A DNA stretch of 64,000 bases from UBA2386 sp046306335 (GCA_046306335.1 JBKDXM010000101.1:30966-94965), one strand, 5' to 3'; positions 36,220-45,229 are shown, numbered from the stretch's first letter. A program made the numbers and translations. The notes: generated from the sequence alone by a model not told the origin.

Positions 36220-37107
36220 ATGCACCTCTCCACGCACAACTGGATGCGCGCCGAACCGCTCGCGGTGACGCTGCGCCGGATCCAACGCCTCGGCTACTCC
36301 AGCATCGAACTCAGCGGCGAGCCGACGCAATACGACGTCGCGACCACGCGCGCGCTGCTGAAGCAGCACGGCATCAAGTGCTGGGGCTCGGTAACGCTGA
36401 CGCTGGGTGAACGCAACCTCGCTGCCAGGGACGCCGGCCAGCGCGCCCGCACCGTCGACTACATGAAGTCGGTGGTGACGATGGTGCAGAACTTCGAGGG
36501 CCGCGAGGTCTCGGTCGTGCCGGCCACCGTCGGCAAGATCGTCGCCGACAGCACGCCGGAGCAGGAGTGGGCCTGGATCGTCGCCGGCCTGCAGGAGGTC
36601 TACGACCACGCGCAGAAGGCCGGCGTGCGCCTCGCGCTGGAGCCGATCAACCGCTTCGAGACGTACTTCATGAACCGCGCCGACCAGGCGCTGTGCCTCG
36701 CCGAAGCCGTCGGCCCCAACTGCGGCATCTGCCTCGACACGTTCCACATGAACATCGAGGAGGTCGACATGTTCGCGGCGATCCGCAAGGTCGGCAAGCG
36801 GCTCGTCGACGTGCACGTGGCCGACAACAACCGCCTCGCGCCGGGCATGGGCAACCTCGATTGGCGGCGCCTCGTCGCCACGCTGCGCGAGGTCGGCTAC
36901 GACGGCGCGCTGACGATGGAGGCCGTCGCCCCCGTCGACCGCACGCCGGCGTCACCGTGGCCGGACCAGGTCGAACGCAACCCGGTCGACATCTCGCCCG
37001 AGCAGCTCAAGTTCATCCAGGACCACGGCAGCAGCCTGCTGAGCGAGTCGTTCTACACGCGCCTGTTCGAGACGGCGGCGGGCACGCTGCTGCCGCTGAT
37101 CCGGTGA
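36220..37107 (+). CDS. D-tagatose 3-epimerase-family sugar epimerase
   Basis: 295 residues, TIM barrel. The metal site of D-tagatose/D-psicose 3-epimerases is intact: Glu141 in LALEPINRFETYF, Asp173 in CLDTFHMNIEE, His199 in DVHVADNNRLAPGMG and Glu234 in LTMEA. Spacings match those of the Pseudomonas enzyme (Glu152, Asp185, His211, Glu246) closely. The NRFE and DTFHMNIEE strings are diagnostic. The enzyme should epimerise a ketohexose or ketopentose (or a sugar-acid analogue) at C3. It is the first gene of a four-gene same-strand cluster with an enolase-superfamily enzyme, a VOC protein and a 2-hydroxyacid dehydrogenase. A TACCGT hexamer lies at 36189-36194. Confidence 0.92.
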   Translation: MHLSTHNWMRAEPLAVTLRRIQRLGYSSIELSGEPTQYDVATTRALLKQHGIKCWGSVTLTLGERNLAARDAGQRARTVDYMKSVVTMVQNFEGREVSVVPATVGKIVADSTPEQEWAWIVAGLQEVYDHAQKAGVRLALEPINRFETYFMNRADQALCLAEAVGPNCGICLDTFHMNIEEVDMFAAIRKVGKRLVDVHVADNNRLAPGMGNLDWRRLVATLREVGYDGALTMEAVAPVDRTPASPWPDQVERNPVDISPEQLKFIQDHGSSLLSESFYTRLFETAAGTLLPLIR

Positions 37108-37162
37108 GCGGACGGCGCGCCGCCACCCTCCGACCGACGTCCCTGCACCCCGCGAGCCCCGA

Positions 37163-38326
37163 GTGAAGATCCGCGCCGTCGACGCCGTCTGGCTGCACGT
37201 CCCGCTGCCCCAGGAGACGCAGCACGTCTCCGACTTCGGCCGCATCGCCGCGTTCGACGCCGTGCTGGTCACGGTCACGACCGAGTGCGGGCTCGTCGGG
37301 TTCGGCGAGGCCAAGCCCGCCGTCGGCAGCGCCGGCGACGGCCGCGCGCTCGTCGCGATCGTCGAGAACGAGCTGCGCCCGCGGCTGCTCGGCCGCGACC
37401 CGCGCGAGGTCGGCCGCGCCTTCGGCCTGATGTACAACGGCAGCCGCGCCGGCCACGCCGAGCGCACCGGCCGCGCCATGCCGATCCTCGGCCGCCGCGG
37501 CGCGCACACCGTCGCCATCGCCGGCGTCGACCTCGCCCTGTGGGACCTCGCCGCCAAGGCGCGCGGCTGCTCGGTGCTCGCGCTGCTCGGCGGCCCGTGC
37601 CGCGAGCGCGTGCGCGCCTACGCCAGCGGCGGCTGGGCCGACGTGCCGGGCCTGCCGGCGGAACTCGGCCGCTACACGCAGGCCGGCTTCCGCGCCGTGA
37701 AGATGCGCGTGGGCGCGATGGACGGCCGCGTCGACAAGAGCCTCGCCCGTGCCGCCGCCGCGCGCGCGGCGCTGGGCCCCGACGTCGACCTGATGGTCGA
37801 CGCGCACGGCACGATGAACGTCGCCGAAGCCAAGCGCTTCTGCGCCGGCGCCGCCGAGCTCGGCCTGCGCTTCGTCGAAGAACCGGTCAGCTCCGACGAC
37901 CGCCACGGCCTCGCCGAGGTGCGCGCGGCGAGCGCGCTGCCGATCGCGGCGGGCGAGAGCGAGGCGGCTGCGTTCGACTTCGCCGAGATGATCGAGCGCC
38001 GCGCCGTCGACGTGCTGCAGCCCGACCTCGCCATCGCCGGCGGCCTGAGCGAAGGCCTGCGCATCGCCGCGCTCGCCTACGCCAACCGCCTCGAGCTCGC
38101 GCCGCACAGCTGGGGCTCGGCGATCACCTTCCAGGCGGCGCGCACGCTGGCGTTCGCCAGCCCGGCCGGCGTCTTCGTCGAGGTGCCGATGGGCGGCGCG
38201 CCGCTGCTGCGCGAGCTGGCGGCGATCGACCTCAACCTGCACGACGGCGACCTGCTGCCGCCGACCGGGCTCGGCTTCGGCGTCGAGCCGGACGAGGACT
38301 TCGTGCGGCGCTTCGCGCGGCGCTGA
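37163..38326 (+). CDS. Enolase-superfamily dehydratase/racemase (mandelate-racemase subgroup)
   Basis: 387 residues from GTG 37163. The capping domain (1-130) is followed by the barrel with KMR (Lys180, Arg182) on strand 2. Metal ligands are Asp213 (VDAHGT), Glu239 (FVEEPV) and Glu265 (AAGESE), followed by the catalytic dyad Asp288 (QPDLAIAGG) and His315 (APHSWGS). The KxR plus His-Asp pattern indicates the mandelate-racemase subgroup, whose members mostly dehydrate acid sugars such as galactonate, rhamnonate or tartrate. The second metal position reads DxH rather than the usual DxN. Substrate not predictable from sequence; the neighbouring epimerase and dehydrogenase suggest sugar-acid catabolism. 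Confidence 0.92.
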   Translation: MKIRAVDAVWLHVPLPQETQHVSDFGRIAAFDAVLVTVTTECGLVGFGEAKPAVGSAGDGRALVAIVENELRPRLLGRDPREVGRAFGLMYNGSRAGHAERTGRAMPILGRRGAHTVAIAGVDLALWDLAAKARGCSVLALLGGPCRERVRAYASGGWADVPGLPAELGRYTQAGFRAVKMRVGAMDGRVDKSLARAAAARAALGPDVDLMVDAHGTMNVAEAKRFCAGAAELGLRFVEEPVSSDDRHGLAEVRAASALPIAAGESEAAAFDFAEMIERRAVDVLQPDLAIAGGLSEGLRIAALAYANRLELAPHSWGSAITFQAARTLAFASPAGVFVEVPMGGAPLLRELAAIDLNLHDGDLLPPTGLGFGVEPDEDFVRRFARR

Positions 38327-38362
38327 CGCGGCGAACGAACCGCAGACGGACGGAGCGAACGC

Positions 38363-38833
38363 ATGGCCGACTTCCACCTCCACCACATCAACGTCAACGT
38401 CGACGACCTCGACGCCGCGATCGTGTTCTACCGCGACGTCGTCGGCCTGCCGCTCGACCCGACGCCGGACCAGGGCTTCCGCTCGCAGTTCTTCCGGCTC
38501 GGACCCGACCAGCAGATCCACATGAACGAGATCGCGGACGTGCACCAGTACCGCGGCCACTTCTGCCTCGTCGCGCCCGACTTCGCAGCCGTGTTCCGCC
38601 GCGCCAAGGCCGTCGGCGCGATCGACTGCACGCCGTGGGGCCGCGTGCGCCGGCTGCCGAGCGGCGCCATGCAGATGTTCGTGCGCGATCCCGCCGGCAA
38701 CCTCGTCGAGATCGCCAGCGCGCGCGACGCCGTGATCGACCCGGCCCTGTTCGCCGACGAGCTCGTCGAGCCGAAGCCCGGCATGTACCGCATGGCCCCC
38801 GGCGCCGCCGTCGGCGCGCACGAGACGCCGTGA
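38363..38833 (+). CDS. VOC-family (glyoxalase/bleomycin resistance/dioxygenase fold) protein
   Basis: 156 residues with a GGAGCG ribosome binding site before ATG 38363. VOC features: HHINVNVDDLDAAIVFYRDVVGLPL at the start, HFCLVAPDF in the second half and DPAGNLVEIAS at the end, giving candidate metal ligands His, His and Glu. Members include lyases, epimerases and dioxygenases. In a sugar-acid cluster it may be an isomerase or lyase acting on an intermediate (inference). Its stop overlaps the downstream dehydrogenase start by 4 nt (GTGA), so the two are coupled. Confidence 0.9.
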   Translation: MADFHLHHINVNVDDLDAAIVFYRDVVGLPLDPTPDQGFRSQFFRLGPDQQIHMNEIADVHQYRGHFCLVAPDFAAVFRRAKAVGAIDCTPWGRVRRLPSGAMQMFVRDPAGNLVEIASARDAVIDPALFADELVEPKPGMYRMAPGAAVGAHETP

Positions 38834-39762
38834 GCATCCTGCTGCTCGAGTCGCTGCATCCCGAGGCCGAGGCGCTGCTCGCCGAGGTCGACACGCTGGC
38901 ACGGGCCGCCGATCCCAACGCGCCCGAATGCGACTTCGCGGCGGTGCGCGCGATCCTGACGCGCGGCCGCGGCCGCGTGACCGACGCGCTGCTCGCCCGC
39001 TGCCCGAACCTGCAGGCCGTCGCGCGCGCGGGCGTCGGCCTCGACAACGTCGACACGCAGGCCGCCGCGCGCCGCGGCGTGCCGGTCGTCTACGCGCCTG
39101 GCGGCAACGCCCTGACCGTCGCCGAGCACACCCTCGCGCTGCTGCTCGACCTCGTGCGCGGCATCACGCGCTGCGCCAACCAGGTGCGCGCCGGCCGCTG
39201 GGAGGAACGCGCGCGCTACCAGGGCGACGAGATCCGCGGACTCACGCTCGGCGTGCTGGGCTTCGGCGCGATCGGCCAGCGCGTCGCGCGGCTGGCCAGC
39301 GCCTTCGACATGGAGGTGCTGGTGCTGGCGCACAAGGACAAGCCCGTGCCGGCGCCGTTCGCCAGCGCGGCGCTCGCCGAGATCCTGCGGCGCGCCGACG
39401 CGCTGACGCTGCACCTGCCGCTGACGGCGGCGACCAAGGGCCTGCTCGGCGTCGAGGCGTTCGCTGCGATGAAGCCCGGAGCGTTCGTGGTCAACACCGC
39501 GCGCGGCGCGCTGATCGACGGCACCGCGCTGCGGCAGGCGCTCGCGTCCGGCAAGCTCGGCGGCTTCGCGGCCGACGTGCTGGAGGTAGAGCCGCCGGCG
39601 AACGACGACCTGCTGGTCACGCACGAGCGCGCGCTGCTGACGCCGCACAGCGCGTCGCTGACCGCTCGCACCTACCGCAGCCTGTGCGTCGACACCGCGC
39701 GCAACGTCGCAGCGATCCTGCGCGGCGAGGCGCCGGAGGCGCGGAACGTCTTCCGCGGGTGA
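38830..39762 (+). CDS. D-isomer-specific 2-hydroxyacid dehydrogenase (phosphoglycerate dehydrogenase-like)
   Basis: 310 residues from GTG 38830. Rossmann NAD-binding motif GVLGFGAIGQRVA, catalytic Arg in VNTARGALIDG, Glu in VLEVEPP and His in LLTPHSAS are all present. The N-terminal substrate domain has the ARAGVGLDNVD and GGNALTVAEHTLALLL signatures. The length fits single-domain 2-hydroxyacid dehydrogenases lacking the ACT domain of SerA, so a general hydroxyacid or reductone oxidation/reduction is likely. It is translationally coupled to the VOC gene and is the last gene of the cluster; a repeat-rich intergenic region follows. Confidence 0.92.
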   Translation: MSILLLESLHPEAEALLAEVDTLARAADPNAPECDFAAVRAILTRGRGRVTDALLARCPNLQAVARAGVGLDNVDTQAAARRGVPVVYAPGGNALTVAEHTLALLLDLVRGITRCANQVRAGRWEERARYQGDEIRGLTLGVLGFGAIGQRVARLASAFDMEVLVLAHKDKPVPAPFASAALAEILRRADALTLHLPLTAATKGLLGVEAFAAMKPGAFVVNTARGALIDGTALRQALASGKLGGFAADVLEVEPPANDDLLVTHERALLTPHSASLTARTYRSLCVDTARNVAAILRGEAPEARNVFRG

Positions 39763-39853
39763 ACGGCGACGGGCCGGACCGGAAGGAGACAGGGAGGCGC
39801 GGACCGACGGCGCCGCGGGACCACCAGAAGGGAGACGGCGGCGGACCCCGATG

Positions 39854-39883
39854 GTCTGCGTCACGGGACGTGCGCCGATCCGG
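39854..39883 (+). repeat. Degenerate copy of the TAGGAGTCTGCG element
   Basis: Thirty bases beginning GTCTGCGTCACGG match 27 of 30 positions of the inverted copy at 21262-21291 (read on the minus strand). The match extends past the short core into GCGCCGATCC, so the element is longer than the stem seen at 21235. Confidence 0.75.
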
Positions 39884-39992
39884 TGCGCGGCTTTGCGGCT
39901 GGGGCGAAGCCGACGACCGCAGGCGAATCGGTCGATTCGACAAAGCGGGGCGGCGAGCGTCCGGCCGCGCAGGCGCGCTCCGGCCCGCGGGC

Positions 39993-40025
39993 GGCGACGC
40001 GCTGCACTGCGTCTCCTGGGTGCTG
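39993..40025 (+). repeat. 33-bp direct repeat, copy 1
   Basis: Begins GGCGACGCGCTGCACTGCGT and matches the copy at 43540-43572 in 31 of 33 positions, same orientation. The two copies lie either side of the secreted-protein gene at 40693-42777. Confidence 0.8.
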
Positions 40026-40061
40026 CTTGCTGCTGGGCTCTCGGTGTCTGGCCTCTGTGTC

Positions 40062-40149
40062 CTCTGTGCTCTCTGTGCTCTCTGTGGTTCCTTTCTGCTG
40101 CTGCTGCTGCAGAAGCAGAACAACCACAGAGAACACAGAGAGCACAGAG
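40062..40149. repeat. Large CACAGAG-type inverted repeat (hairpin)
   Basis: Left arm 40062-40089 and right arm 40122-40149 are 28-nt inverted copies with one mismatch, built from repeated CACAGAG units and starting AACCACAGAG on the right arm. The 32-nt loop contains a CTG run and an inner TTCTGC/GCAGAA stem, so the whole 88 nt can fold as one hairpin. Further CTCTGTG units extend to about 40053. It contrasts sharply in composition with the GC-rich genome. Confidence 0.88.
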
Positions 40150-40692
40150 CAGAGAAGTGCAGAGGAGAGCAGATGAGAGCAGGGCAATCGGAGGGTCGGC
40201 AGCAGAACGAGTTGCAACTGCGGTGCGCGCCGGGCGGCGCGGCCTTCGTCGGCACGAGACCAGGACACTGCGCCGATCGCCCTGCGGTCCGCGTGGGCAC
40301 GTTCTGCCGTCAAGACGAACGCTGCAAGGGCCGCCGAGTCCCGCCGAGGCCGGGCGTTGGGTCGCGGAACCGCGCCACGCTGGGTCCGTCGTCGAGGCGG
40401 TCGACCAGCTCGGGAGCGACGAGCTCCCGAGCGCCTCGGTGGTCGCCGGGTGCGCCAGCGACGAATCGCGACCGGGATGGCGCCGGCGCCGGCTGGCGAT
40501 CGCCGTGCCCACGGCCGACACGTTGCACCGGGTGCTCGGCTTCCGAACCTCCCGCACGCGCGGACTGCCGTGGGCCAGCGCCGCCGAAGCGATGGCGTCA
40601 ACGCGGCAGGGGCGAGCGATGGACCGCTGGTGCGCGGCGCCGACACCCCACCGCGTCACGGCGCCGCGCGCGCAGGCCGCGCGCGCTCCGTG

Positions 40693-42777
40693 TCACAGGT
40701 TGCCGATCGAACCCCGGATGCCGTTCGAGGTGGCGTTGTCCGTCGCAGCCGCGACGCCCAACACCGCCGACTGCGTGAAGATCACGACGTTGTTGAGCAC
40801 CGGCGACGGCGGGATCGTCAGTGCGTACGAGTGCGTCGGCCCGGCCACGACCCAGGCACTGACCACGTCCAGGGACGCGCGCAGTTGGCAGCCGGCTTGC
40901 CCGAGACCGAACAGGCTGAGGTCGGGCAGGTTCGGATCGGCAAGGCCGAACACGTCGACGCCGACCGCCGCCGTCGGCGCGATGTTGCTGAGCAACAGGT
41001 TCCAGGAGCTCGCGACGGCCTGTTGGACGGGCCGATTGCCTGCGGTCAGCGCGAGCGCCGGGAACTCCGGCGTCGTCAGCAGGGAAGCCGTCGCGAGATT
41101 GACGGAGCCCGGATTGCGCGAGACGCCCGGCGCCGAGACGCCGACCAGGTGTGCCGAACCGAAGGGGCTCGCCGTGTTGCTGTCGACGCTCAACCAGACG
41201 ATGCGCGCCGCGCCCGTCGCGAGGTCGAACTGGAACTGCACCGTGCTCGGATTGACGACGGTGTCCGGGTAGTTCTCGACGCCGTTGTAGGTGATGTACA
41301 ACGTGCCGCCGACCTCTTCGCGCAGCACCGGACCGCTGCCGGCCTCCGACGCGTTGAAGTCGTGCCACGAGTAGAAGCCGCCGAGCGTGCTGTCGAGGAA
41401 TCCGGCCGGCGTGGGATCGAAGGAGAAGGTGCCGGGGTAGTCCATCGGGCCCGCGCCGAGGCCGATGATCCCGTTGCCACTGACCTGCAGCGTCGCGAAG
41501 GCCCCGAAGGGCGTCGCCAACGGCGCCGACGGCGTCACCGCGACGACGTCGTCGTCGTTCGTGGCCAGCACCACCGCCGCAGCGGTGGGTGGCTGGAACA
41601 GCACCGACGCGGTGTTGGCGAGCCAAGTGCCCGCATAGCCGGACGCCGTCGGCGTCAGGGCCAGCGAATTGCCGGTCAAGGCCGGGGCGGCCAAGGCGGC
41701 GTCGGCGAAGGTCTGGTAGAAGGAATTGAAGCCGGACGCGCCGCAGCCGGTGCCCAGCGACGTGTTCGACGCCACGACGTTCGCGGAGGGCGACCACGTG
41801 TAGGTCAGTCCGTTCGGGATCACGTTCGCCGGCGCGACGGCGTTGAACAGCATCCCGACGACGTTGGCCGGGGGCAGCGCCGATTGGCTCCAGTCGTCGT
41901 TGACGCCCTTCGTGTTGAAGCGGCCGTTGACGTTGAGCGGGATCGAGGCGTCGGGGCCGCGCAAGCCGACATGGTGTCGCACCGTGGTGGTCACGCCGGC
42001 CACGCCGGGCGAGCAGGCGCCGTAGACGCAGCGGATCTCGCCGTTCTCGCGCAGGCGGATCTGGAAGTTGAGCGTCGTCGCGTTGTTGGTCGACAGCGTC
42101 AAGCCGTAGCGCCGGAAGTTGCTCCACTGCACCACGAACTCGCGCGCCGGAGCGACGCCGACGACTTCCCAGCGCAGCTCCGACCACGGGCCGAACCCCG
42201 CCACCGCGCCACCAGTGGCAGCCGTCGTCGATGCGGCGCTCATGGTGATCGTGTTGCCGGTGATCGCCGTGATCGTCGTGCCGGCGGGGATGCCGAAGCC
42301 GACGATTTCGTCGCCGACCTGCAGCGGGCCGATCGCCGACACGTTGGTGATCACGTTGCTGCCGACGGTGCGGTCGCCCGAGCAGCAGTAGCCACCTTCG
42401 AGGTCGCGGCCGCAAGCCGCGACGAAGCCCGGCACTACGGCCGTGCTGGACCCCGGCACCGAGGGCGTGTTGGACAAGGGGGCATAGACGTTGCCCACGG
42501 CAGTGGACGAGCCGAACCAGAGGTGGCCGTTCGTCTGCACCTGGACTTGCGTATAGGTCGCGCCGTCGTATGGGAACGCGAAGGGCAGCGTCACGCCGAA
42601 GGTGACGTCGTCGAGCGAGCTGGCGGCCGTGGCCGTGCCGAGCAGCGTGCCGCCCGTGATCGGCGTGTACGTGCCGACCGCCTGATTGAAGTTGTAGGAG
42701 ATGCCGACCTGCGCGCAGGCGTCGGTCGCAAGGAACATCGTTGCAGCCGCAACGGCTGCGCAACTACGAGGGAACAT
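40693..42777 (-). CDS. Large secreted beta-rich protein with C-terminal module
   Basis: 694 residues with signal peptide (SCAAVAAATMFLATDACAQ). The N-terminal part (about 25-310) includes FAFPYDGATYTQVQVQTNGHLWFG, resembling NIDO-like or nucleoporin-like secreted domains. The C-terminal ~340 residues are paralogous to the 32948-34663 protein (SNTSLGTGCGASGFNSFYQT, VGVDVFGLADPNLPDLSLFG, WVVAGPTHSYALTIPPSP) and end SNGIRGSIGNL. No enzymatic motif; a surface or extracellular role is likely. It stands alone between two repeat-rich gene-poor stretches and is bracketed by 33-bp direct repeats. A TAGGCT hexamer about 70 nt upstream may be its promoter. Confidence 0.9.
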   Translation of the reverse strand: MFPRSCAAVAAATMFLATDACAQVGISYNFNQAVGTYTPITGGTLLGTATAASSLDDVTFGVTLPFAFPYDGATYTQVQVQTNGHLWFGSSTAVGNVYAPLSNTPSVPGSSTAVVPGFVAACGRDLEGGYCCSGDRTVGSNVITNVSAIGPLQVGDEIVGFGIPAGTTITAITGNTITMSAASTTAATGGAVAGFGPWSELRWEVVGVAPAREFVVQWSNFRRYGLTLSTNNATTLNFQIRLRENGEIRCVYGACSPGVAGVTTTVRHHVGLRGPDASIPLNVNGRFNTKGVNDDWSQSALPPANVVGMLFNAVAPANVIPNGLTYTWSPSANVVASNTSLGTGCGASGFNSFYQTFADAALAAPALTGNSLALTPTASGYAGTWLANTASVLFQPPTAAAVVLATNDDDVVAVTPSAPLATPFGAFATLQVSGNGIIGLGAGPMDYPGTFSFDPTPAGFLDSTLGGFYSWHDFNASEAGSGPVLREEVGGTLYITYNGVENYPDTVVNPSTVQFQFDLATGAARIVWLSVDSNTASPFGSAHLVGVSAPGVSRNPGSVNLATASLLTTPEFPALALTAGNRPVQQAVASSWNLLLSNIAPTAAVGVDVFGLADPNLPDLSLFGLGQAGCQLRASLDVVSAWVVAGPTHSYALTIPPSPVLNNVVIFTQSAVLGVAAATDNATSNGIRGSIGNL

Positions 42778-43735
42778 TCTGTTTGTGGGCGTGCTAGGAG
42801 TGATTGGGAAGCGGTCGTTTCGGTGCAGCAAGACGCGGTCCGTAGCCTACCACACGCCTTGTCCTCGACTGGCTGCGCGCCGATACATGTTCCGCACGGA
42901 TCATGGCGCGAGCGCCGGGCGGTGCGTCCTGCGGCTGGAGCGGATCCACGCGTCGTCGGTTGCCGGCGTCGACGTCGGGCTTCGCTCCGGCGCATTGCAG
43001 CGGCGCGAGCCGAGGCTCCTTGGTTCGCCTGCGCGTAGAACGGCCCGGTTGCACGTCGCGCCGACAGCGCAGGGACCAACGATGGCCGAGTCGGCCGAGA
43101 GCGCTGTCGCGGATCGCCGACGGGGAGTCACGGGTTCGCCGTGCATGCGAACGCAGACCTCGAATGTCTACGCCGACGCGTGTTCCCCGCCGCGCACGAG
43201 GTCGTAGCCCGGTCGATGCCGACGCAATCGCCGGCAACGAGGATGCCATCGGTTCACACCTCTGCCGCGAGGAGCGCCATTCGTTCCGATCGAGCAAGTG
43301 CGCAGCCGACGCGCCGCGGGCGGCCCCGCAACGCTTCGTCCGAATCGCCGGGCGCCGGGGCTGGTGCGCGGCACGCGCCGGATCGCAGATTCGTGGCCAA
43401 GGTCGAGCAACGGGACAGGGGGCCGCGGCACCGGATGCGGCCGACTGCAATCGTCGCCGTGCCGCGCCACGTGGCACGACCGGCTGGACACTGCGGTGGG
43501 GTCCCCGTCGCGTCGCGACGAGGTCTCACCATGCGTCTCGGCGACCCGCTGCACTGCGTCTCCTGGGTGCCGCCGACTGCATGCCTCGGCGACTCCCGCC
43601 GGTCTGGCACCATCGACCTCGGAGGACGACGCGTTCCGGCAGACGGACGGTTCGCGGCCAACACGCGAGCCGGCGGCGATGCGACCGCGTTGCGGCGGGT
43701 TTCGCCCGCCATCGCGGTCCTTCGCCAACTCGGGC
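42778..43735. other. Gene-poor intergenic region (958 bp)
   Basis: No gene is supported on either strand; frames here are low-complexity Arg/Ala/Pro shadows. It includes the probable upstream region of the secreted-protein gene (minus strand, nearest 100 bp) and the second copy of the 33-bp direct repeat at 43540. The rest holds nothing recognisable. Confidence 0.65.
43540..43572 (+). repeat. 33-bp direct repeat, copy 2
   Basis: Begins GGCGACCCGCTGCACTGCGT; 31 of 33 positions match the copy at 39993-40025. Confidence 0.8.
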
Positions 43736-45229
43736 TCAGAACACCGCGCGCACGACCTTGCCGTGCACGTCCGTCAGCCGGAACTCCCTCCCCTGGTGCC
43801 GGAAGGTCAGCCGCTCGTGGTCGATGCCGAGCAGCCACAGCACGGTGGCCTGCAGGTCGTGCACGTGCACGCCGCCGTCGACGATGTTCCAGCCGAAGTC
43901 GTCGGTCGCGCCGTGCACGTGGCCGCCGCGCACGCCGCCGCCGGCCAGCCACCATGCGAACGCGCGGCCGAAGTGGTCGCGGCCGTTCGGGGCGTCGCTC
44001 GGGCCCTGGCCGAACGGCGTGCGGCCGAATTCGCCGCCCCACAGCACGAGGGTGTCGTCGAGCAGGCCTCTCTGTTCGAGGTCGCCGACCAGCGCCGCGC
44101 TCGGCTGGTCGGTGTCGCGGCACTGCTCGGCGAGCTGCGTGTAGAGGTTGCCGTGCTGGTCCCAACCGCTGTGCATCAGTTGCACGAAGCGCACGCCGCG
44201 TTCGAGCAGGCGGCGCGCGATCAGGCAGTTCCACGCGAAGGTGCCGCGCACGCGCACGTCGGGGCCGTAGGCGGCGAGCACGTGCTCGGGTTCGTCGCGC
44301 AGGTCGAGCAGGCCCGGCACGCTCGCCTGCATGGCGAAGGCCATCTCGTACTGCGCGCGTCGCGCGTTGGTCGGGGCGTCGTCGGCGCCGTAGCGCGCGC
44401 GGTCGAGCGCAGCGAGGTCGTGCAGCAGCGCGCGGCGCGACGCCGCGGTGACGCCCGGCGGGTTGCCGAGGTACGGCACCGGGTCGCCGCCGCCGCGGAA
44501 GCGCACGCCCTGGTGGCGGCCGGGCAGGAAGCCGTTGGACCAGTAGTGCTCGTAGAACAGCTGGCCGCAGGTCTTGCCGCGGTCGGACGAGGTCAGCGCG
44601 ACGTACGCCGGCAGGTCGTCGCACAGGCGGCCGAGGCCATAGTCGAGCCACGCGCCGAGCGCGGGCCGGCCGGGCTGCTGGCTGCCGGTGAGGAAGTACG
44701 TGACGCCGGGCGAGTGGTTGACCGCCTCGGTGTGCAGCGCGCGCAGCAGGCAGATGCGGTCGGCGAACTGGCCAGTGTGCGGCAGCAGCGTCGACAGCGA
44801 CATGCCGCAGCGCCCGTAGCGCGCGAACGGCGCGATCGCCGGCGTCGCCGGCCACTTGGTGTAGCCCGACGACATCGTCGACAGCCTGGTGGCCCCGCGC
44901 ACGGACGCCGGGATGTCCTGGCCGCGATGGCGCGCGAGTGCGGGCTTCTCGTCGAACAGGTCGACGTGCGACGGACCGCCGCCCTGCCACAGGCAGACGA
45001 CGCGCTTGGCGCGCGGCGCGTGGTGCGGCAGGCCCGGCAGGCCGCGGCCGTCGCCGCGGACCGCGTCCTGACCGAAGCGGCCGTCGCCATCCGCGCCCCC
45101 GGCCGCGCACGCGTCCTCGGCGAGCAGCGCGGCGAGCGCGATGCCGCCGAGACCCTGGCCGAGGCCGCGCAACAGCGCACGCCGCGAAGCCGCGGCGTCG
45201 CCACCGTGAGGTCGCCGCGCGTCAGTCAC
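43736..45229 (-). CDS. DUF1501 protein (sulfatase-like fold, planctomycete type)
   Basis: 497 residues from GTG 45229, which overlaps the end of the upstream PSD1-type gene by 8 nt (45262 is a longer alternative). The N terminus SRRALLRGLGQGLGGIALAALL is a twin-arginine-like export signal. DUF1501 hallmarks: VCLWQGGGPSHVDLFDEKP, FVQLMHSGWDQHGN, LVLWGGEFGRTPFG, GRDHF. The family is abundant in Planctomycetota, relates to alkaline phosphatase/sulfatase folds and is nearly always paired with a DUF1549/DUF1553 protein, as here. Function is not established; the pair is thought to act in the envelope, perhaps on polysaccharide. Confidence 0.93.
   Translation of the reverse strand: MTDARRPHGGDAAASRRALLRGLGQGLGGIALAALLAEDACAAGGADGDGRFGQDAVRGDGRGLPGLPHHAPRAKRVVCLWQGGGPSHVDLFDEKPALARHRGQDIPASVRGATRLSTMSSGYTKWPATPAIAPFARYGRCGMSLSTLLPHTGQFADRICLLRALHTEAVNHSPGVTYFLTGSQQPGRPALGAWLDYGLGRLCDDLPAYVALTSSDRGKTCGQLFYEHYWSNGFLPGRHQGVRFRGGGDPVPYLGNPPGVTAASRRALLHDLAALDRARYGADDAPTNARRAQYEMAFAMQASVPGLLDLRDEPEHVLAAYGPDVRVRGTFAWNCLIARRLLERGVRFVQLMHSGWDQHGNLYTQLAEQCRDTDQPSAALVGDLEQRGLLDDTLVLWGGEFGRTPFGQGPSDAPNGRDHFGRAFAWWLAGGGVRGGHVHGATDDFGWNIVDGGVHVHDLQATVLWLLGIDHERLTFRHQGREFRLTDVHGKVVRAVF

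Larger units (their letters stand above)
39763..40692. other. Gene-poor, repeat-rich intergenic region (930 bp)
   Basis: No credible gene on either strand. All open frames here lack a recognisable domain and change frame across repeats. The stretch holds a degenerate copy of the TAGGAGTCTGCG element (39854), the first copy of a 33-bp direct repeat (39993) and a long CACAGAG hairpin (40062). Base use is less GC-biased than the flanking genes. Confidence 0.7.

Noticed and set aside
40091..40121. CTG run as a trinucleotide microsatellite
   Set aside because: It is short and lies inside the hairpin loop; no evidence of an independent repeat.
39851..41272. Open frame of ~470 codons on the plus strand across the CACAGAG hairpin
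   Set aside because: It crosses a non-coding repeat, has no domain and is antisense to the secreted-protein gene at 40693-42777; it exists because stop codons are rare in this GC-rich DNA.
40357..43038. Plus-strand frame of ~890 codons rich in Arg, Gly and Val
   Set aside because: It is the mirror image of the minus-strand secreted-protein gene, with the composition typical of antisense shadows.
42778..43735. Possible degraded genes in the gene-poor stretch
   Set aside because: No frame shows recognisable similarity, signal peptide or start signal; I see only the 33-bp repeat and the likely upstream region of the neighbouring gene.
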